From assembly GCA_963785815.1 (NCBI GenBank), contig CAWAWN010000001.1, positions 186,001 to 250,000 on the forward strand: 64,000 bases of DNA, given 5' to 3'. A model generated the notes under the pieces. The model was not told the DNA's origin. It worked only from the letters and a program-made list of their open reading frames with translations, and ran no database searches. The DNA comes from UBA4742 sp963785815. GTDB taxonomy: Bacteria > Actinomycetota > Acidimicrobiia > Acidimicrobiales > Acidimicrobilacustridaceae. Position numbers and translations under genes: made by a program. The number at the start of each line of letters is the position of its first letter. The stretch's first letter is position 1. Of this stretch, positions 9,208 to 18,272 are shown piece after piece.

Positions 9208-10746
9208 GTGAATCAGGTCGTGATCATCGGGGCTGGCCCCGCCGGGCTGACCGCGGCCTACCAGCTGGTGAAGGCCGGGATCGTCCCCGAGGTGCTCGAG
9301 GCCGACTCGGTGGTCGGCGGCATCAGCCGCACCGCCCAGGCCGACGGCTGGCGCTTCGACATCGGCGGCCACCGCTTCTTCACCAAGGTCGAGCGGGTCG
9401 AGGCCCTGTGGCACGAGATCCTGGCTGACGACGAGTTCCTGCTGCGGCCCCGCATGAGCCGCATGTACCACGACGGCAAGTTCTACGACTACCCGATCAA
9501 GCCGGTGAAGGCCCTGCGCACCCTGGGGATGGTGGAGGCCGTGCGCTGCGGCTGCTCGTACCTGTGGGCCCAGGTGCGCCCGCCGGCGGACCAGTCCATG
9601 CTCGAGGGCTACATCGTGGCCCAGTACGGCCGGCGGCTCTACTCCCACTTCTTCGAGAGCTACAACGAGACGGTGTGGGGGGTGCCGGCCACGCAGATCT
9701 CGGCGGACTGGGGGGCCCAGCGCATCAAGGACATGTCGCTGTTCAAGGCGGTGTGGGAGCCGCTGCGGGCCCGGGTGGTGGGCCGCCGAGACAAGTCCAG
9801 CCAGCTCACCAGCCTCATCGAGGAGTTCCAGTACCCCAAGTACGGCCCCGGCATGATGTGGGAGCGGTGCCGCGACCTGGTGGAGGCGGCCGGCGTCGAC
9901 ATCCAGATGGACACCGAGGTCACGGCCGTGGCCCACCGCGACGGCCTGGCCGTGTCGGTGACCGGTCGCTCGGGCGGGGCGGAGACCGAACACCCAGCCG
10001 ACCACGTGATCTCGTCCATGCCCTTCCCCCGCCTGGTGCAGGCCATGGTGCCGCCGGCGCCACCCGAGGTCCTGGCCGCGGCCAGCCAGCTCACGTTCCG
10101 CGACTTCGTCACCGTGGCCCTGGTGGTCCCCGAGGCGGCCGCCTTCCCCGACAACTGGATCTACATCCACTCGGCCGAGGTGCGGCCGCTGGGGCGCATC
10201 CAGAACTTCGGGTCCTGGTCGCCCTACCTGGTCAAGGACGGCCGCACCTGCCTGGGCCTGGAGTACTTCGTGTTCGAGGGCGACGAGTTCTGGAGCAGCT
10301 CCGACGAGGACCTGGTGGCGCGGGGCATCGCCGACCTGGACCGCCTCGGCCTGGTCGACGCGGCCGCCGTGGAGCACGGCTACGTGGTGCGAATGCCCAA
10401 GGCCTACCCGGTCTACGACGAGGACTACCGGGCCAACGTGGCCGTGCTGCGGACGTGGCTGGAGGCCAACGCCCCCAACGTGCACCCGGTCGGGCGCAAC
10501 GGCATGCACAAGTACAACAACCAGGACCACTCCATGCTGACGGCCATGCTGACGGTGGAGAACATCCTGGGTGCCCACCACGACATCTGGGATGTCAACG
10601 TGGAGCAGGAGTACCACGAGCAGGTGGGGCCCGACGACCGCCCCGTCGGCGGCGAGCGGGGCACGGGGCGCGACGCCCCGGTGATCCCGCGGGAGGCCTA
10701 TCCGCCGGGCCATCCGCTGCACGTGGACCCGACCGGCGTGGCATGA
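9208..10746 (+). CDS. FAD-dependent oxidoreductase, UDP-galactopyranose mutase-like / amine oxidase fold
   Basis: A 512-residue flavoprotein with an N-terminal dinucleotide-binding loop GAGPAGLTAAYQL (residues 7-19), the E of LEADSVVGGISRT, and the IGGHRFFTK segment shared by UDP-galactopyranose mutases and protoporphyrinogen-oxidase-like proteins. It carries the C-terminal FAD-binding stretch (HKYNNQDHSMLTAML). It is longer than a true Glf (about 370-400 residues), so mutase activity is not certain. The next gene starts in a 4-bp ATGA overlap, and the third gene in a GTGA overlap, so the set is translationally coupled. A role in making or modifying an envelope sugar nucleotide fits the context. 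Confidence 0.82.
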   Translation: MNQVVIIGAGPAGLTAAYQLVKAGIVPEVLEADSVVGGISRTAQADGWRFDIGGHRFFTKVERVEALWHEILADDEFLLRPRMSRMYHDGKFYDYPIKPVKALRTLGMVEAVRCGCSYLWAQVRPPADQSMLEGYIVAQYGRRLYSHFFESYNETVWGVPATQISADWGAQRIKDMSLFKAVWEPLRARVVGRRDKSSQLTSLIEEFQYPKYGPGMMWERCRDLVEAAGVDIQMDTEVTAVAHRDGLAVSVTGRSGGAETEHPADHVISSMPFPRLVQAMVPPAPPEVLAAASQLTFRDFVTVALVVPEAAAFPDNWIYIHSAEVRPLGRIQNFGSWSPYLVKDGRTCLGLEYFVFEGDEFWSSSDEDLVARGIADLDRLGLVDAAAVEHGYVVRMPKAYPVYDEDYRANVAVLRTWLEANAPNVHPVGRNGMHKYNNQDHSMLTAMLTVENILGAHHDIWDVNVEQEYHEQVGPDDRPVGGERGTGRDAPVIPREAYPPGHPLHVDPTGVA

Positions 10747-11909
10747 GCCTCTCCGAGATCGCCCACGCCGCCGGGTTGCGGCGCATCCACGTGCTGGCCT
10801 GGCGGGACCTGGCCGACGTGGAGGCCGGCGGCTCCGAGCTGCACGCGGCCGAGGTGGTGCGCCGCTGGGCCGAGGCCGGCCTGGAGGTCACCATGCGCAC
10901 CTCCTACGCCCAGGGCCACCCCCCCGAGGCGGTGCGCGACGGCTACCGGGTGGTTCGCAAGCACGGGCGCTTCATGGTCTTCCCCACCACCGTGCTGTCC
11001 GAGCTGACCGGCCGGATGGGCCCCTACGACGGGCTGGTCGAGTACTGGAACGGCACGCCCTACCTGAGCCCGCTGTGGGCCCGGGCCCCCCACATCACCG
11101 TGGTGCACCACGTGCACCGCGACATGTGGCGCCTCGTGCTCGACGAGCGCCTCGCCCCGTGGGGCGAGTTCATCGAGCGGCGGGTGGCGCCGCCCTTCTA
11201 CCGCCACACCCCCCTGGTGACCCTGTCGGAGTCGTCAAGGCGCGAGCTGATCGAGTACCTGCACTTCTCGGCCAGCCAGATCACCGTGGTGCCCCCGGGC
11301 ATCGACGCCCGCTACACGCCCGGAGGCACGCGCAGCCCGGTGCCCCTGGTGGTGGCCGTCGGTCGGCTCATGGCCCCCAAGCGGTTCGACGAGCTCATCC
11401 GGGTCGTGGCCGAGGTGCGCGAGCAGCACCACAACACGCAGCTGGTGATCGTCGGCGACGGCTACGAGCGCCTGGCCCTGGAGGCACAGATCTCTGACCT
11501 GGACGCCACCGACTGGGTTCGCCTGGCCGGCCACGTGTCCGACGACGAGCTCATCGACCTCTACCGCCAGGCGTGGCTGGTGGCCAGCGCGTCCATCGCC
11601 GAGGGCTGGGGCATGACCCTCACCGAGGCGGCCGCCTGTGCCACCCCGGCGGTGGCCACCCGCATCAACGGTCACACCGATGCCGTCCTCGACGGACGCA
11701 GCGGCCTGCTGGCCGACGGCTCGCGCGACCTGGCCGCCAAGATCGCGCAGGTCATCGGCGACGACGACCTGCGGGCGCGGCTGAGCGACGGTGCCACCAA
11801 GTACGCGGCCCAGCTCACCTGGGACGCCACCGCCGTCGGGGTGCTCACCCCGCTGGCCGATGAAGCTCTGCGCCGGCGCCTGCGGGCCGGCGGACATCGA
11901 CCTCGGTGA
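10743..11909 (+). CDS. Glycosyltransferase family 4 (GT-B fold)
   Basis: A 388-residue cytoplasmic glycosyltransferase. N-terminal acceptor-side domain with DVEAGGSELHAAEVVRRW, then the donor domain with VVAVGRLMAPKRFDELI near residue 203 and the E-x7-E type element in SIAEGWGMTLTEAAACATP near residue 282. It starts with ATG 10743 overlapping the flavoprotein stop (ATGA). It likely adds a nucleotide-activated sugar to a lipid-linked or glycan acceptor in the same pathway as the flanking genes; the donor cannot be read from sequence. Confidence 0.88.
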   Translation: MSLSEIAHAAGLRRIHVLAWRDLADVEAGGSELHAAEVVRRWAEAGLEVTMRTSYAQGHPPEAVRDGYRVVRKHGRFMVFPTTVLSELTGRMGPYDGLVEYWNGTPYLSPLWARAPHITVVHHVHRDMWRLVLDERLAPWGEFIERRVAPPFYRHTPLVTLSESSRRELIEYLHFSASQITVVPPGIDARYTPGGTRSPVPLVVAVGRLMAPKRFDELIRVVAEVREQHHNTQLVIVGDGYERLALEAQISDLDATDWVRLAGHVSDDELIDLYRQAWLVASASIAEGWGMTLTEAAACATPAVATRINGHTDAVLDGRSGLLADGSRDLAAKIAQVIGDDDLRARLSDGATKYAAQLTWDATAVGVLTPLADEALRRRLRAGGHRPR

Positions 11910-14900
11910 GGCGCCGGAACTGGGGCTACTGGGCCACCATCGCCATCCCGGCGGTGCTGACCTACGTGCCGCTGCTGCTCACCCAGCCCGGCGAGGTCGG
12001 CGCGGACACCAAGACCTACCTCTACCTGAACCCGGGCAAGGTGCTGGCCGAGGCGCCCTACGTCTGGAACAGCCAGATCGGCATGGGCACCGTGACCCAC
12101 CAGTACATCGGCTACCTGTGGCCGATGGGGCCGTTCTACTGGGTGTTCCAGCAGCTCGGCGTGGCGGACTGGATCGCCCAGCGCATCTGGCTGGGCACGC
12201 TCGTGCTGGCCGCCGGCCTCGGGGTGCGCTACCTGTGCAGGACGTTGGGCTGGGGCGAGGACGAGGGAGCCGACGGAGCGGACGCCCGCCTCGGCCGGGC
12301 GGCCTGGGGCGGGATCCTGGTGGCCAGCCTGGCCTACATGTTCAGCCCGTACCTGCTGGAGTACGCGGCGCGCATCTCGGTCATCCTGCTGCCGTGGGCG
12401 GCCCTGCCATGGATGATCGCCCTCACGGCCAAGGCGGTCCGCCACGGCGGTTGGCGCTACCCGGCCCTGTTCGCGCTGGTGGTGCTGACCGTGGGCGGCA
12501 TCAACGCCACCGCCCTGCTCATGATCGGCACCGGCCCGCTGCTGTACGTGGGCTGGGCTGTGTTCGTCGACCACGAGGTGACCGGACGCCAGGCCCTGGC
12601 CGCGATGGGGCGCCTGGGCGTGCTCACGGTGGTGACGTCGCTGTGGTGGATCGCCGGGCTGTGGGCCGAGGGCAAGTACGGCCTGCCCGTGACCAAGTAC
12701 ACCGAGACCTACAAGACGGTGGCCGAGGTGTCCAGCGCCCCCGAGGTGCTGCGGGGTCTGGGCTACTGGTTCTTCTACGGGGACGACAAGCTGGGACCGT
12801 GGACGGCGCCCAGCGCCACCTACACCACCAACCTGGCCGCCCTGAGCCTGTCCTACCTCGTGCCGGTGCTGGCCATCGTGGCCGCGGCCCTCGTGCGCTG
12901 GCGCTACCGGGCCCTGTTCCTGGGCATCACCGTGGTGGGCGCCTTCACCGCCATCGCCTCCCACCCGTGGAGCAACCCGTCGCTGACCGGTGCGCTGTTC
13001 AAGGCCTTCACCCGCACCGACGCCGGGCTGGCCCTGCGGTCCACGCCCCGGGCCGTGCCCCTGGTCATCCTCGGGTTGGCCCTGTTCCTGGGGGCCGGGG
13101 TGACCGCCCTGGGTCGGCTGCGGCCCAACTTCTCGATCGGGCTCACCGCCCTGGCCTCGCTGGTGCTGTTCGCCAACCTGTCCACCCTGTGGACCGGTCA
13201 GATGGTGGCCAAGAACCTGGAACGGCCCGAGAACATCCCCAGCTACTGGACCCAGGCCGCCGACTACCTCCAGAGCCAGGGCTCGGCCACCCGCGTGCTG
13301 GAGGTGCCCGGGTCGGACTTCGCCAGCTACCGGTGGGGCAACACCGTCGACCCGGTCACCCCCGGGCTGATGACCCGGCCGTACGTGGCCCACGAGCTGT
13401 TCCAGTACGGCTCGGCCCAGTCGGCCTCGCTGCTCGACGCCTTCGACACCCGCTTCGCCGAGGGGGACATGGATCCCCGGGCCATCGCCCCCATCGCCCG
13501 GCTCATGGGGGCCGGCGACGTCGTCGACCGCAGCGACCTCCAGTACGAGCGCTACCGCACCGCCCGCCCGGTGCCCGTGTGGGACCTGTTGACCCATGCG
13601 CCGGGGCTGGCCACGCCGGTGCCCTTCGGCTCCACGTCGCCGAACGTGGCCGGTCCCACCCAGCCCATGGTGGACGAGGTCGCGCTGGGCACCGATCCGA
13701 ACCTGCCCAACCCGCCCAAGGTGGCCAGCTTCTCGGTCGACCAGCCGGCCGACATCGTGCGCACCCACCCGTCGTCGGGCTCGCTGCTCATGGCCGGCAA
13801 CGCCGACGGCCTGGTCGACGTCGCGCCCCTGGGCCTGCTCGACGGGCCCCAGGCCACGTTCTTCGCCGCCTCCTACGCCACCGACCCGACCGGCTTCGCC
13901 AAGATCTACGACGACGACGCCACCCTGGTGGTGACCGACACCAACCGCAAGCGGGCCGAGCGCTGGGGCACCATCCGCGAGCAGACCGGCTACACGGAAC
14001 GGGCCGACGAGGTGGCGCCCTACGACCCCACCGACCAGCGCCTGGAGGTGTTCCCGGGTCAGACCTCGGCGGACCAGACCGTCACCGAGCAGCGGGGCGG
14101 AGCCATCCTCACCGCCAGCGACTACGGCAACCCGGTGACCTACACGCCCGACGACCGCCCGGCCAACGCCATGGACGGCGACCCCGAGAGCGCCTGGCGG
14201 GTGGGCGCCCTGGAGGACCCCACCGGGGCGCACCTGGACATCGCCCTGGACCACCCGGTCACCACCGACCACATGACACTGCTCCAGCCCATCAACCTGG
14301 TGCGCAACCGGTGGCTGACCCAGATCTCGCTCACCTTCGACGACCGCAAGCCCATCACCATCGACCTGGACGCCTCGTCTCGTGCCCAGCCCGGCGAAAC
14401 CGTCCGCTTCCCGACCCAGACCTTCCACCACCTCACCATCACGGTGCGCGGCACCAACATCGCCAAGCGCCCCGAGTACGACGGGGTCAGCGGTGTGGGC
14501 TTCGCCGAGATCACCATCCCGGGCGTCAACAAGGTGGACGAGCTGGTGCGACCGCCCACCGACCTGCTGTCACGCGCCGGGGCCTCCTCCATCGACCACC
14601 CCCTGGTGGAGGTGTTCACTCGCCTGCGGTCCAACCCGGCCGAGCCCGTGCGCCTCGACGAGGAGGTGCGGATGAACCGCCTCATCGAGCTGCCCACGGC
14701 CCGCTCGTTCTCCATCACCGGCTCGGCCGCGCTGTCGGACTACGTGCCCGACTCCACCATCGACCAGCTGGTGGGCGTCCCCGACGCGGCCCACGGGGGC
14801 ATCACCGCCGACTCCTCGGGGCACCTCCAGGGATCGATCGACATGCGGGCCTCCGCCGCCCTGGACGGGAACCCGGCCACCTTCTGGAGCGGCGTGTTCA

Positions 14901-16369
14901 ACCAGGCCACCGGCGCCTGGTTGCAGTACACCTTCCCCCACCCCACCACCGTGACCCACCTCGACCTGCAGCTGGTGGCCGACGGCCGCCACTCGGTGCC
15001 CACCCAGCTCACCATCACCCCCGACGGCGACGCGGCCAAGGCGGTGGTGGTGGACGTGCCGGCGGTGGCCGACCAGGCCAAGCCCAACGCCACCGCCTCG
15101 GTCCCGGTGACCCTGCCCACCCCCGTCACCGGCCAGGCGCTTCGCTTCACGGTGACCGGTGCCCGGGTGGTGGAGGAGAAGGACTGGTACTCCAACTCCA
15201 AGAGCCAGGCGCCGGTGGCCATCGCCGAGCTGGGCATCCCGGGCCAGCAGGTGGCCGCGGCCCCGGCCCGCTTCGACAGCGGCTGTCGCGCCGACCTCGT
15301 CACGGTGGACGGCAAGGCCGTGTCCGTGCGGGTGACCGGCACCACCGCCGACGCGGTGGCCCGCAAGGAGCTCACCGTCACCGAGTGCGGGACCGCCCCG
15401 CTGACGCTGAGCAAGGGCGATCACATCCTGCGCACCGCCACCGGGCGCCAGCTGGGCATCGACGTCGACCAGCTGGCCCTGGCCTCCGCCGCCGGCGGTG
15501 CCGCCCAGCCCCTGAGGGTCCTGACCACGGCCAAGGCCGCGGCCGCCCCGGGTCCCAAGGTGGTGACCGACCACACCGGGCGGATCAGCTACGACCTCAC
15601 CGTACCCCAGGCCACCAAGCCGTTCTGGCTGGCCGTCGACCAGTCCTGGAGCGTGGGCTGGCACGCCACCGTGGACGGCAAGGCGCTGCCGCCGCCCCAG
15701 GTCATCGACGGCTACGGCAACGGCTGGCTCATCGATCCGGCCGTCTACGGCACCGGGCCCCTGAAGATCCACGTCTCGTGGCAGCCCCAGTCCACCGTGT
15801 GGCTGGCGCTGGGCATCAGCGCGCTCGGCGTGCTGGTGTCGCTGGTGCTGGTGTTCGTGGGCAGGGGCCGGCGCCGGCGGCGCGCCGCGTCCCTGGGTGC
15901 CGACTTCCCCTTCGAGCCGCTCCTGACCCGGATGTTCACCGAGACCGCTGGTCCCATCGGGCTGGGCGCCAGCCTGGTGGCCACGGTCGCCTTCGCCATC
16001 TTCGTGGCGCTGACCACACCCTGGGACGGCTGGTCGGTCCCCGCCCTGGTGGTGATCGTGGGGGCCACCGTGTTCGGCACCTACCGCCATCGCCGCGGCC
16101 GGGCCGTGGCCACCCTCATGGCGGCCGGCTCGCTGGGCCTGGCCGCGCTCTACATCGTCCAGGCCCAGCTCCGCCACCCCAACCCGGCCGACTTCCAGTG
16201 GGCCGTGCAGTTCGACAAGGTGAACGCCTTCGGGCTCCTGGCCCTCTACCTGCTCCTGGTCGAGGGCGTCCGCGAGCTGCTGATCCGACGGCGGTCGTCG
16301 TCGTCGGCTACGAGATCCGGCCAGGCGGCGGAGCCGGCCGACCACGTCGTGGAGCCGTCAGTCGGCTGA
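11906..16369 (+). CDS. AftD-like alpha-(1->3)-arabinofuranosyltransferase (DUF3367 family) with discoidin-like domains
   Basis: A 1487-residue protein. The N-terminal third is polytopic membrane with a GT-C type start (GEVGADTKTYLYLNPGKVL, residues about 30-48). The large exported middle part contains two discoidin (F5/8 type C)-like stretches, around residue 740 (DDRPANAMDGDPESAW) and around 980 (ASAALDGNPATFW), and the C-terminus returns to membrane segments from about 1290. This matches mycobacterial AftD, which adds arabinofuranose from decaprenyl-phosphate-arabinose in arabinogalactan and lipoarabinomannan. The GTG start overlaps the GT4 stop as GTGA. The last 12 bp overlap the convergent ArfB-like gene. 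Confidence 0.88.
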   Translation: MRRRNWGYWATIAIPAVLTYVPLLLTQPGEVGADTKTYLYLNPGKVLAEAPYVWNSQIGMGTVTHQYIGYLWPMGPFYWVFQQLGVADWIAQRIWLGTLVLAAGLGVRYLCRTLGWGEDEGADGADARLGRAAWGGILVASLAYMFSPYLLEYAARISVILLPWAALPWMIALTAKAVRHGGWRYPALFALVVLTVGGINATALLMIGTGPLLYVGWAVFVDHEVTGRQALAAMGRLGVLTVVTSLWWIAGLWAEGKYGLPVTKYTETYKTVAEVSSAPEVLRGLGYWFFYGDDKLGPWTAPSATYTTNLAALSLSYLVPVLAIVAAALVRWRYRALFLGITVVGAFTAIASHPWSNPSLTGALFKAFTRTDAGLALRSTPRAVPLVILGLALFLGAGVTALGRLRPNFSIGLTALASLVLFANLSTLWTGQMVAKNLERPENIPSYWTQAADYLQSQGSATRVLEVPGSDFASYRWGNTVDPVTPGLMTRPYVAHELFQYGSAQSASLLDAFDTRFAEGDMDPRAIAPIARLMGAGDVVDRSDLQYERYRTARPVPVWDLLTHAPGLATPVPFGSTSPNVAGPTQPMVDEVALGTDPNLPNPPKVASFSVDQPADIVRTHPSSGSLLMAGNADGLVDVAPLGLLDGPQATFFAASYATDPTGFAKIYDDDATLVVTDTNRKRAERWGTIREQTGYTERADEVAPYDPTDQRLEVFPGQTSADQTVTEQRGGAILTASDYGNPVTYTPDDRPANAMDGDPESAWRVGALEDPTGAHLDIALDHPVTTDHMTLLQPINLVRNRWLTQISLTFDDRKPITIDLDASSRAQPGETVRFPTQTFHHLTITVRGTNIAKRPEYDGVSGVGFAEITIPGVNKVDELVRPPTDLLSRAGASSIDHPLVEVFTRLRSNPAEPVRLDEEVRMNRLIELPTARSFSITGSAALSDYVPDSTIDQLVGVPDAAHGGITADSSGHLQGSIDMRASAALDGNPATFWSGVFNQATGAWLQYTFPHPTTVTHLDLQLVADGRHSVPTQLTITPDGDAAKAVVVDVPAVADQAKPNATASVPVTLPTPVTGQALRFTVTGARVVEEKDWYSNSKSQAPVAIAELGIPGQQVAAAPARFDSGCRADLVTVDGKAVSVRVTGTTADAVARKELTVTECGTAPLTLSKGDHILRTATGRQLGIDVDQLALASAAGGAAQPLRVLTTAKAAAAPGPKVVTDHTGRISYDLTVPQATKPFWLAVDQSWSVGWHATVDGKALPPPQVIDGYGNGWLIDPAVYGTGPLKIHVSWQPQSTVWLALGISALGVLVSLVLVFVGRGRRRRRAASLGADFPFEPLLTRMFTETAGPIGLGASLVATVAFAIFVALTTPWDGWSVPALVVIVGATVFGTYRHRRGRAVATLMAAGSLGLAALYIVQAQLRHPNPADFQWAVQFDKVNAFGLLALYLLLVEGVRELLIRRRSSSSATRSGQAAEPADHVVEPSVG

Positions 16370-16777
16370 CGGCGGGCGCCGGGCGCGCTTGCGCTCTGAC
16401 TGCGCCCGCTTGGCATCCAGGCGACGCTGGCGTGCCGCCGGCGACGGGCGGGTGGCCCGCCGGGGACGGCGCACGTGCAGGGCGGCGGCCAGCGTCGCGG
16501 CCAGCCGTTGCTGGGCCAGAGCGCGGTTGCGGGCCTGGGAGCGCTCGTCGTCGACCACCACCCGCACCTCGGGCCCGAGCGTGTCCAGCAGCCGGGTCCG
16601 TTGGGCCTGGCTGAGGGCGCTCGAGGCGGCCACGTCGAAGCGCAGCTCCACCCGGGTCTTGGACCGGTTGGCGTGCTGCCCGCCCGGACCCCCGCTGGGT
16701 CCGAAGCGCTCGACCAGCTCGTCGAGGGGGATGGCGCAGCTCGGCGTCACGTGCAGGAAGCCATCCGACGACGCCAC
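16358..16777 (-). CDS. ArfB/YaeJ-like peptidyl-tRNA hydrolase, class I release-factor domain
   Basis: A 139-residue protein with the catalytic GGQ in GPSGGPGGQHANRSKTRVEL (residues 27-46) followed by a basic C-terminal tail (RRLDAKRAQSERKRARR) that in ArfB enters the empty mRNA channel. It lacks the codon-recognition domains of RF1/RF2, so the role is rescue of stalled ribosomes. GTG 16777 is chosen because a TACCAT box sits exactly 6 nt upstream. Its 3' end overlaps the AftD gene by 12 bp on the opposite strand. Confidence 0.9.
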   Translation of the reverse strand: MASSDGFLHVTPSCAIPLDELVERFGPSGGPGGQHANRSKTRVELRFDVAASSALSQAQRTRLLDTLGPEVRVVVDDERSQARNRALAQQRLAATLAAALHVRRPRRATRPSPAARQRRLDAKRAQSERKRARRPPSAD

Positions 16778-16783
16778 GTCGGC

Positions 16784-16803
16784 ATGGTAACGATCACTAG
16801 TGT
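16784..16803. promoter_or_regulatory. Back-to-back leaderless promoters for arfB-like gene and hydrolase gene
   Basis: Minus strand: TACCAT (16789-16784), six bases, GTG 16777. Plus strand: TAGTGT (16798-16803), six bases, GTG 16810. The two start codons are only 32 bp apart, so each promoter's upstream element lies within the other gene's start region. Confidence 0.62.
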
Positions 16804-16809
16804 CGGACC

Positions 16810-17514
16810 GTGACCTCCGAGCCCGACAACCTGCCCGTCGTCCTGGTGCACGGCTTCGCCAGCTCCGGAGTCCGCACCTGGGGCGAGAGCGGCTGGCTGG
16901 ACCTGCTGGCCGACGCCGGGCGCCCGGTGGTGGCCCTCGACCTGCTGGGCCACGGCGCGGCCGACAAGCCCCACGACCCCCAGGCCTACGCCCAGCTCGA
17001 GGAGCTGGCCCTGGCCGACTTCCCCGAGGGCCAGGTCGACGCCATCGGCTTCTCCTTGGGGGCGCGCACCCTGTTGGTCCTGGCCGCGGCCCACCCCGAG
17101 CGCTTCGGGCGCCTGGTGCTGGCCGGGGTGGGAGCCAACCTCCTGCGCGCCGACCAGAGCTCGGCCGAGCTGGCCGACCACATCGAGCAGGCCGACGAGC
17201 TCACCCCCGACGCCTCCCCGGTGGCCCAGTACTTTCGGGCCCAGGCCCGCGAGCCCGGCAGCGATCCCCTGGCTCTGGCCGCCTGCATGCGCCGCAACCC
17301 CCCGCCGGTCACGGCCGAGGTGCTGGCCCGGGTCACCTGCCCGGTGCTGCTGGTGATGGGCGACCGGGACTTCGCCGGTCCGGCCGAGCCGCTGGCCGAA
17401 CTGCTGCCCGACGCCCGGGTGGTCACCCTGCGCGGCGTGGACCACTTCGCCACGCCCAAGGACTTCGGCTTCCTCGACGCCGGCCTCGACTTCGTCGGCG
17501 CCGCGCTGGGCTGA
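16810..17514 (+). CDS. Alpha/beta hydrolase
   Basis: A 234-residue alpha/beta-hydrolase fold enzyme: oxyanion-region VLVHGFASSG near residue 11, nucleophile elbow GFSLGAR near residue 81 (Ser), an Asp in LVMGDRDFAGP near residue 185, and a His in GVDHFATP near residue 220. The substrate is not identifiable. The leaderless promoter TAGTGT-N6-GTG defines the start. It is followed 9 bp later by a HAD-type gene on the same strand, probably co-transcribed. Confidence 0.85.
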   Translation: MTSEPDNLPVVLVHGFASSGVRTWGESGWLDLLADAGRPVVALDLLGHGAADKPHDPQAYAQLEELALADFPEGQVDAIGFSLGARTLLVLAAAHPERFGRLVLAGVGANLLRADQSSAELADHIEQADELTPDASPVAQYFRAQAREPGSDPLALAACMRRNPPPVTAEVLARVTCPVLLVMGDRDFAGPAEPLAELLPDARVVTLRGVDHFATPKDFGFLDAGLDFVGAALG

Positions 17515-17523
17515 TCGCTCCCC

Positions 17524-18228
17524 GTGGCCGACTTCGTCCTGGCCGTGGACCTCGACGGGGTGTGCGCCGACCACGCCGCCGCCTTCGCCGAGGTGGTGGC
17601 GCGCGAGCGCGGGGTCGACGTCGCCTCGCTCGACCCCCAGCGCAGCTGGAACTTCCACGAGTGGGGCCTCACCGACGAGGACTTCGACCGCCTGCACCGC
17701 CGCGCCGTGCTCGAGCACCGCATGTTCCGCGACATGCCGGTGGTGCCGGGCGCGGCCGAGGTCCTGTGGCGGCTCAGCGACGCCGGCGTGTGGATCCGCA
17801 TCGTGACCCACCGTTTGTACGCCAACTGGGGCCACGCCATCGCCGTGGGCGACACGGTCGAGTGGCTGGACCGGGTCGGCATCCCCTATCGCGACCTGTG
17901 CTTCCTGGGCACCAAGCCCGAGGTGGAGGCCGACCTCTACGTCGAGGACGCGCCCCACAACCTGGCCGAGCTGGCCGCGGCCGGCAACCAGGTGGTCATC
18001 TTCGACCAGCCCTACAACCGCGACGTCCCCGGACGGCGGGCTCGCAGCTGGGACGAGGTGGAGGCGGCCGTGGTCGAGCTGCGCCTGGCCCGGGGCCAGT
18101 CCGTGCAGCAGGTGCTGGCGCTGCCCGACGCCGCCGAGGACCGGTTGCGGGGCCAGATCGGCGTGGCCGCCAGGCCCGACCCGGTCGTCCGCCAGGCTCA
18201 ACCCGGTCGCCTCGCGGCCGATGAGTAG
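17524..18228 (+). CDS. HAD-superfamily protein, 5'(3')-deoxyribonucleotidase-like (NT5C type)
   Basis: A 234-residue protein. HAD motif I is AVDLDGVCADH (residues 6-16) with the nucleophile and acid Asp; a Thr-containing motif II lies in IRIVTHRLYANW, and the C-terminal acidic motif is LYVEDAPHNLAEL. The layout fits NT5C-type nucleotidases that dephosphorylate deoxynucleotides, but the last 50 residues (poorly conserved, charged) are extra. It starts at GTG 17524, 9 bp after the hydrolase gene, with no clear ribosome-binding site. Confidence 0.75.
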   Translation: MADFVLAVDLDGVCADHAAAFAEVVARERGVDVASLDPQRSWNFHEWGLTDEDFDRLHRRAVLEHRMFRDMPVVPGAAEVLWRLSDAGVWIRIVTHRLYANWGHAIAVGDTVEWLDRVGIPYRDLCFLGTKPEVEADLYVEDAPHNLAELAAAGNQVVIFDQPYNRDVPGRRARSWDEVEAAVVELRLARGQSVQQVLALPDAAEDRLRGQIGVAARPDPVVRQAQPGRLAADE

Positions 18229-18272
18229 GACGAGCCGTACTGGGGCTCCGGACCAGCTGTCGGGAAGCGCGC

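Noticed and set aside
11672..14431. A 919-codon open frame on the minus strand inside the AftD-like gene
   Set aside because: It is a shadow frame caused by high GC; its translation is Gly/His/Gln/Val-rich with no motif, whereas the plus-strand frame has clear family motifs.
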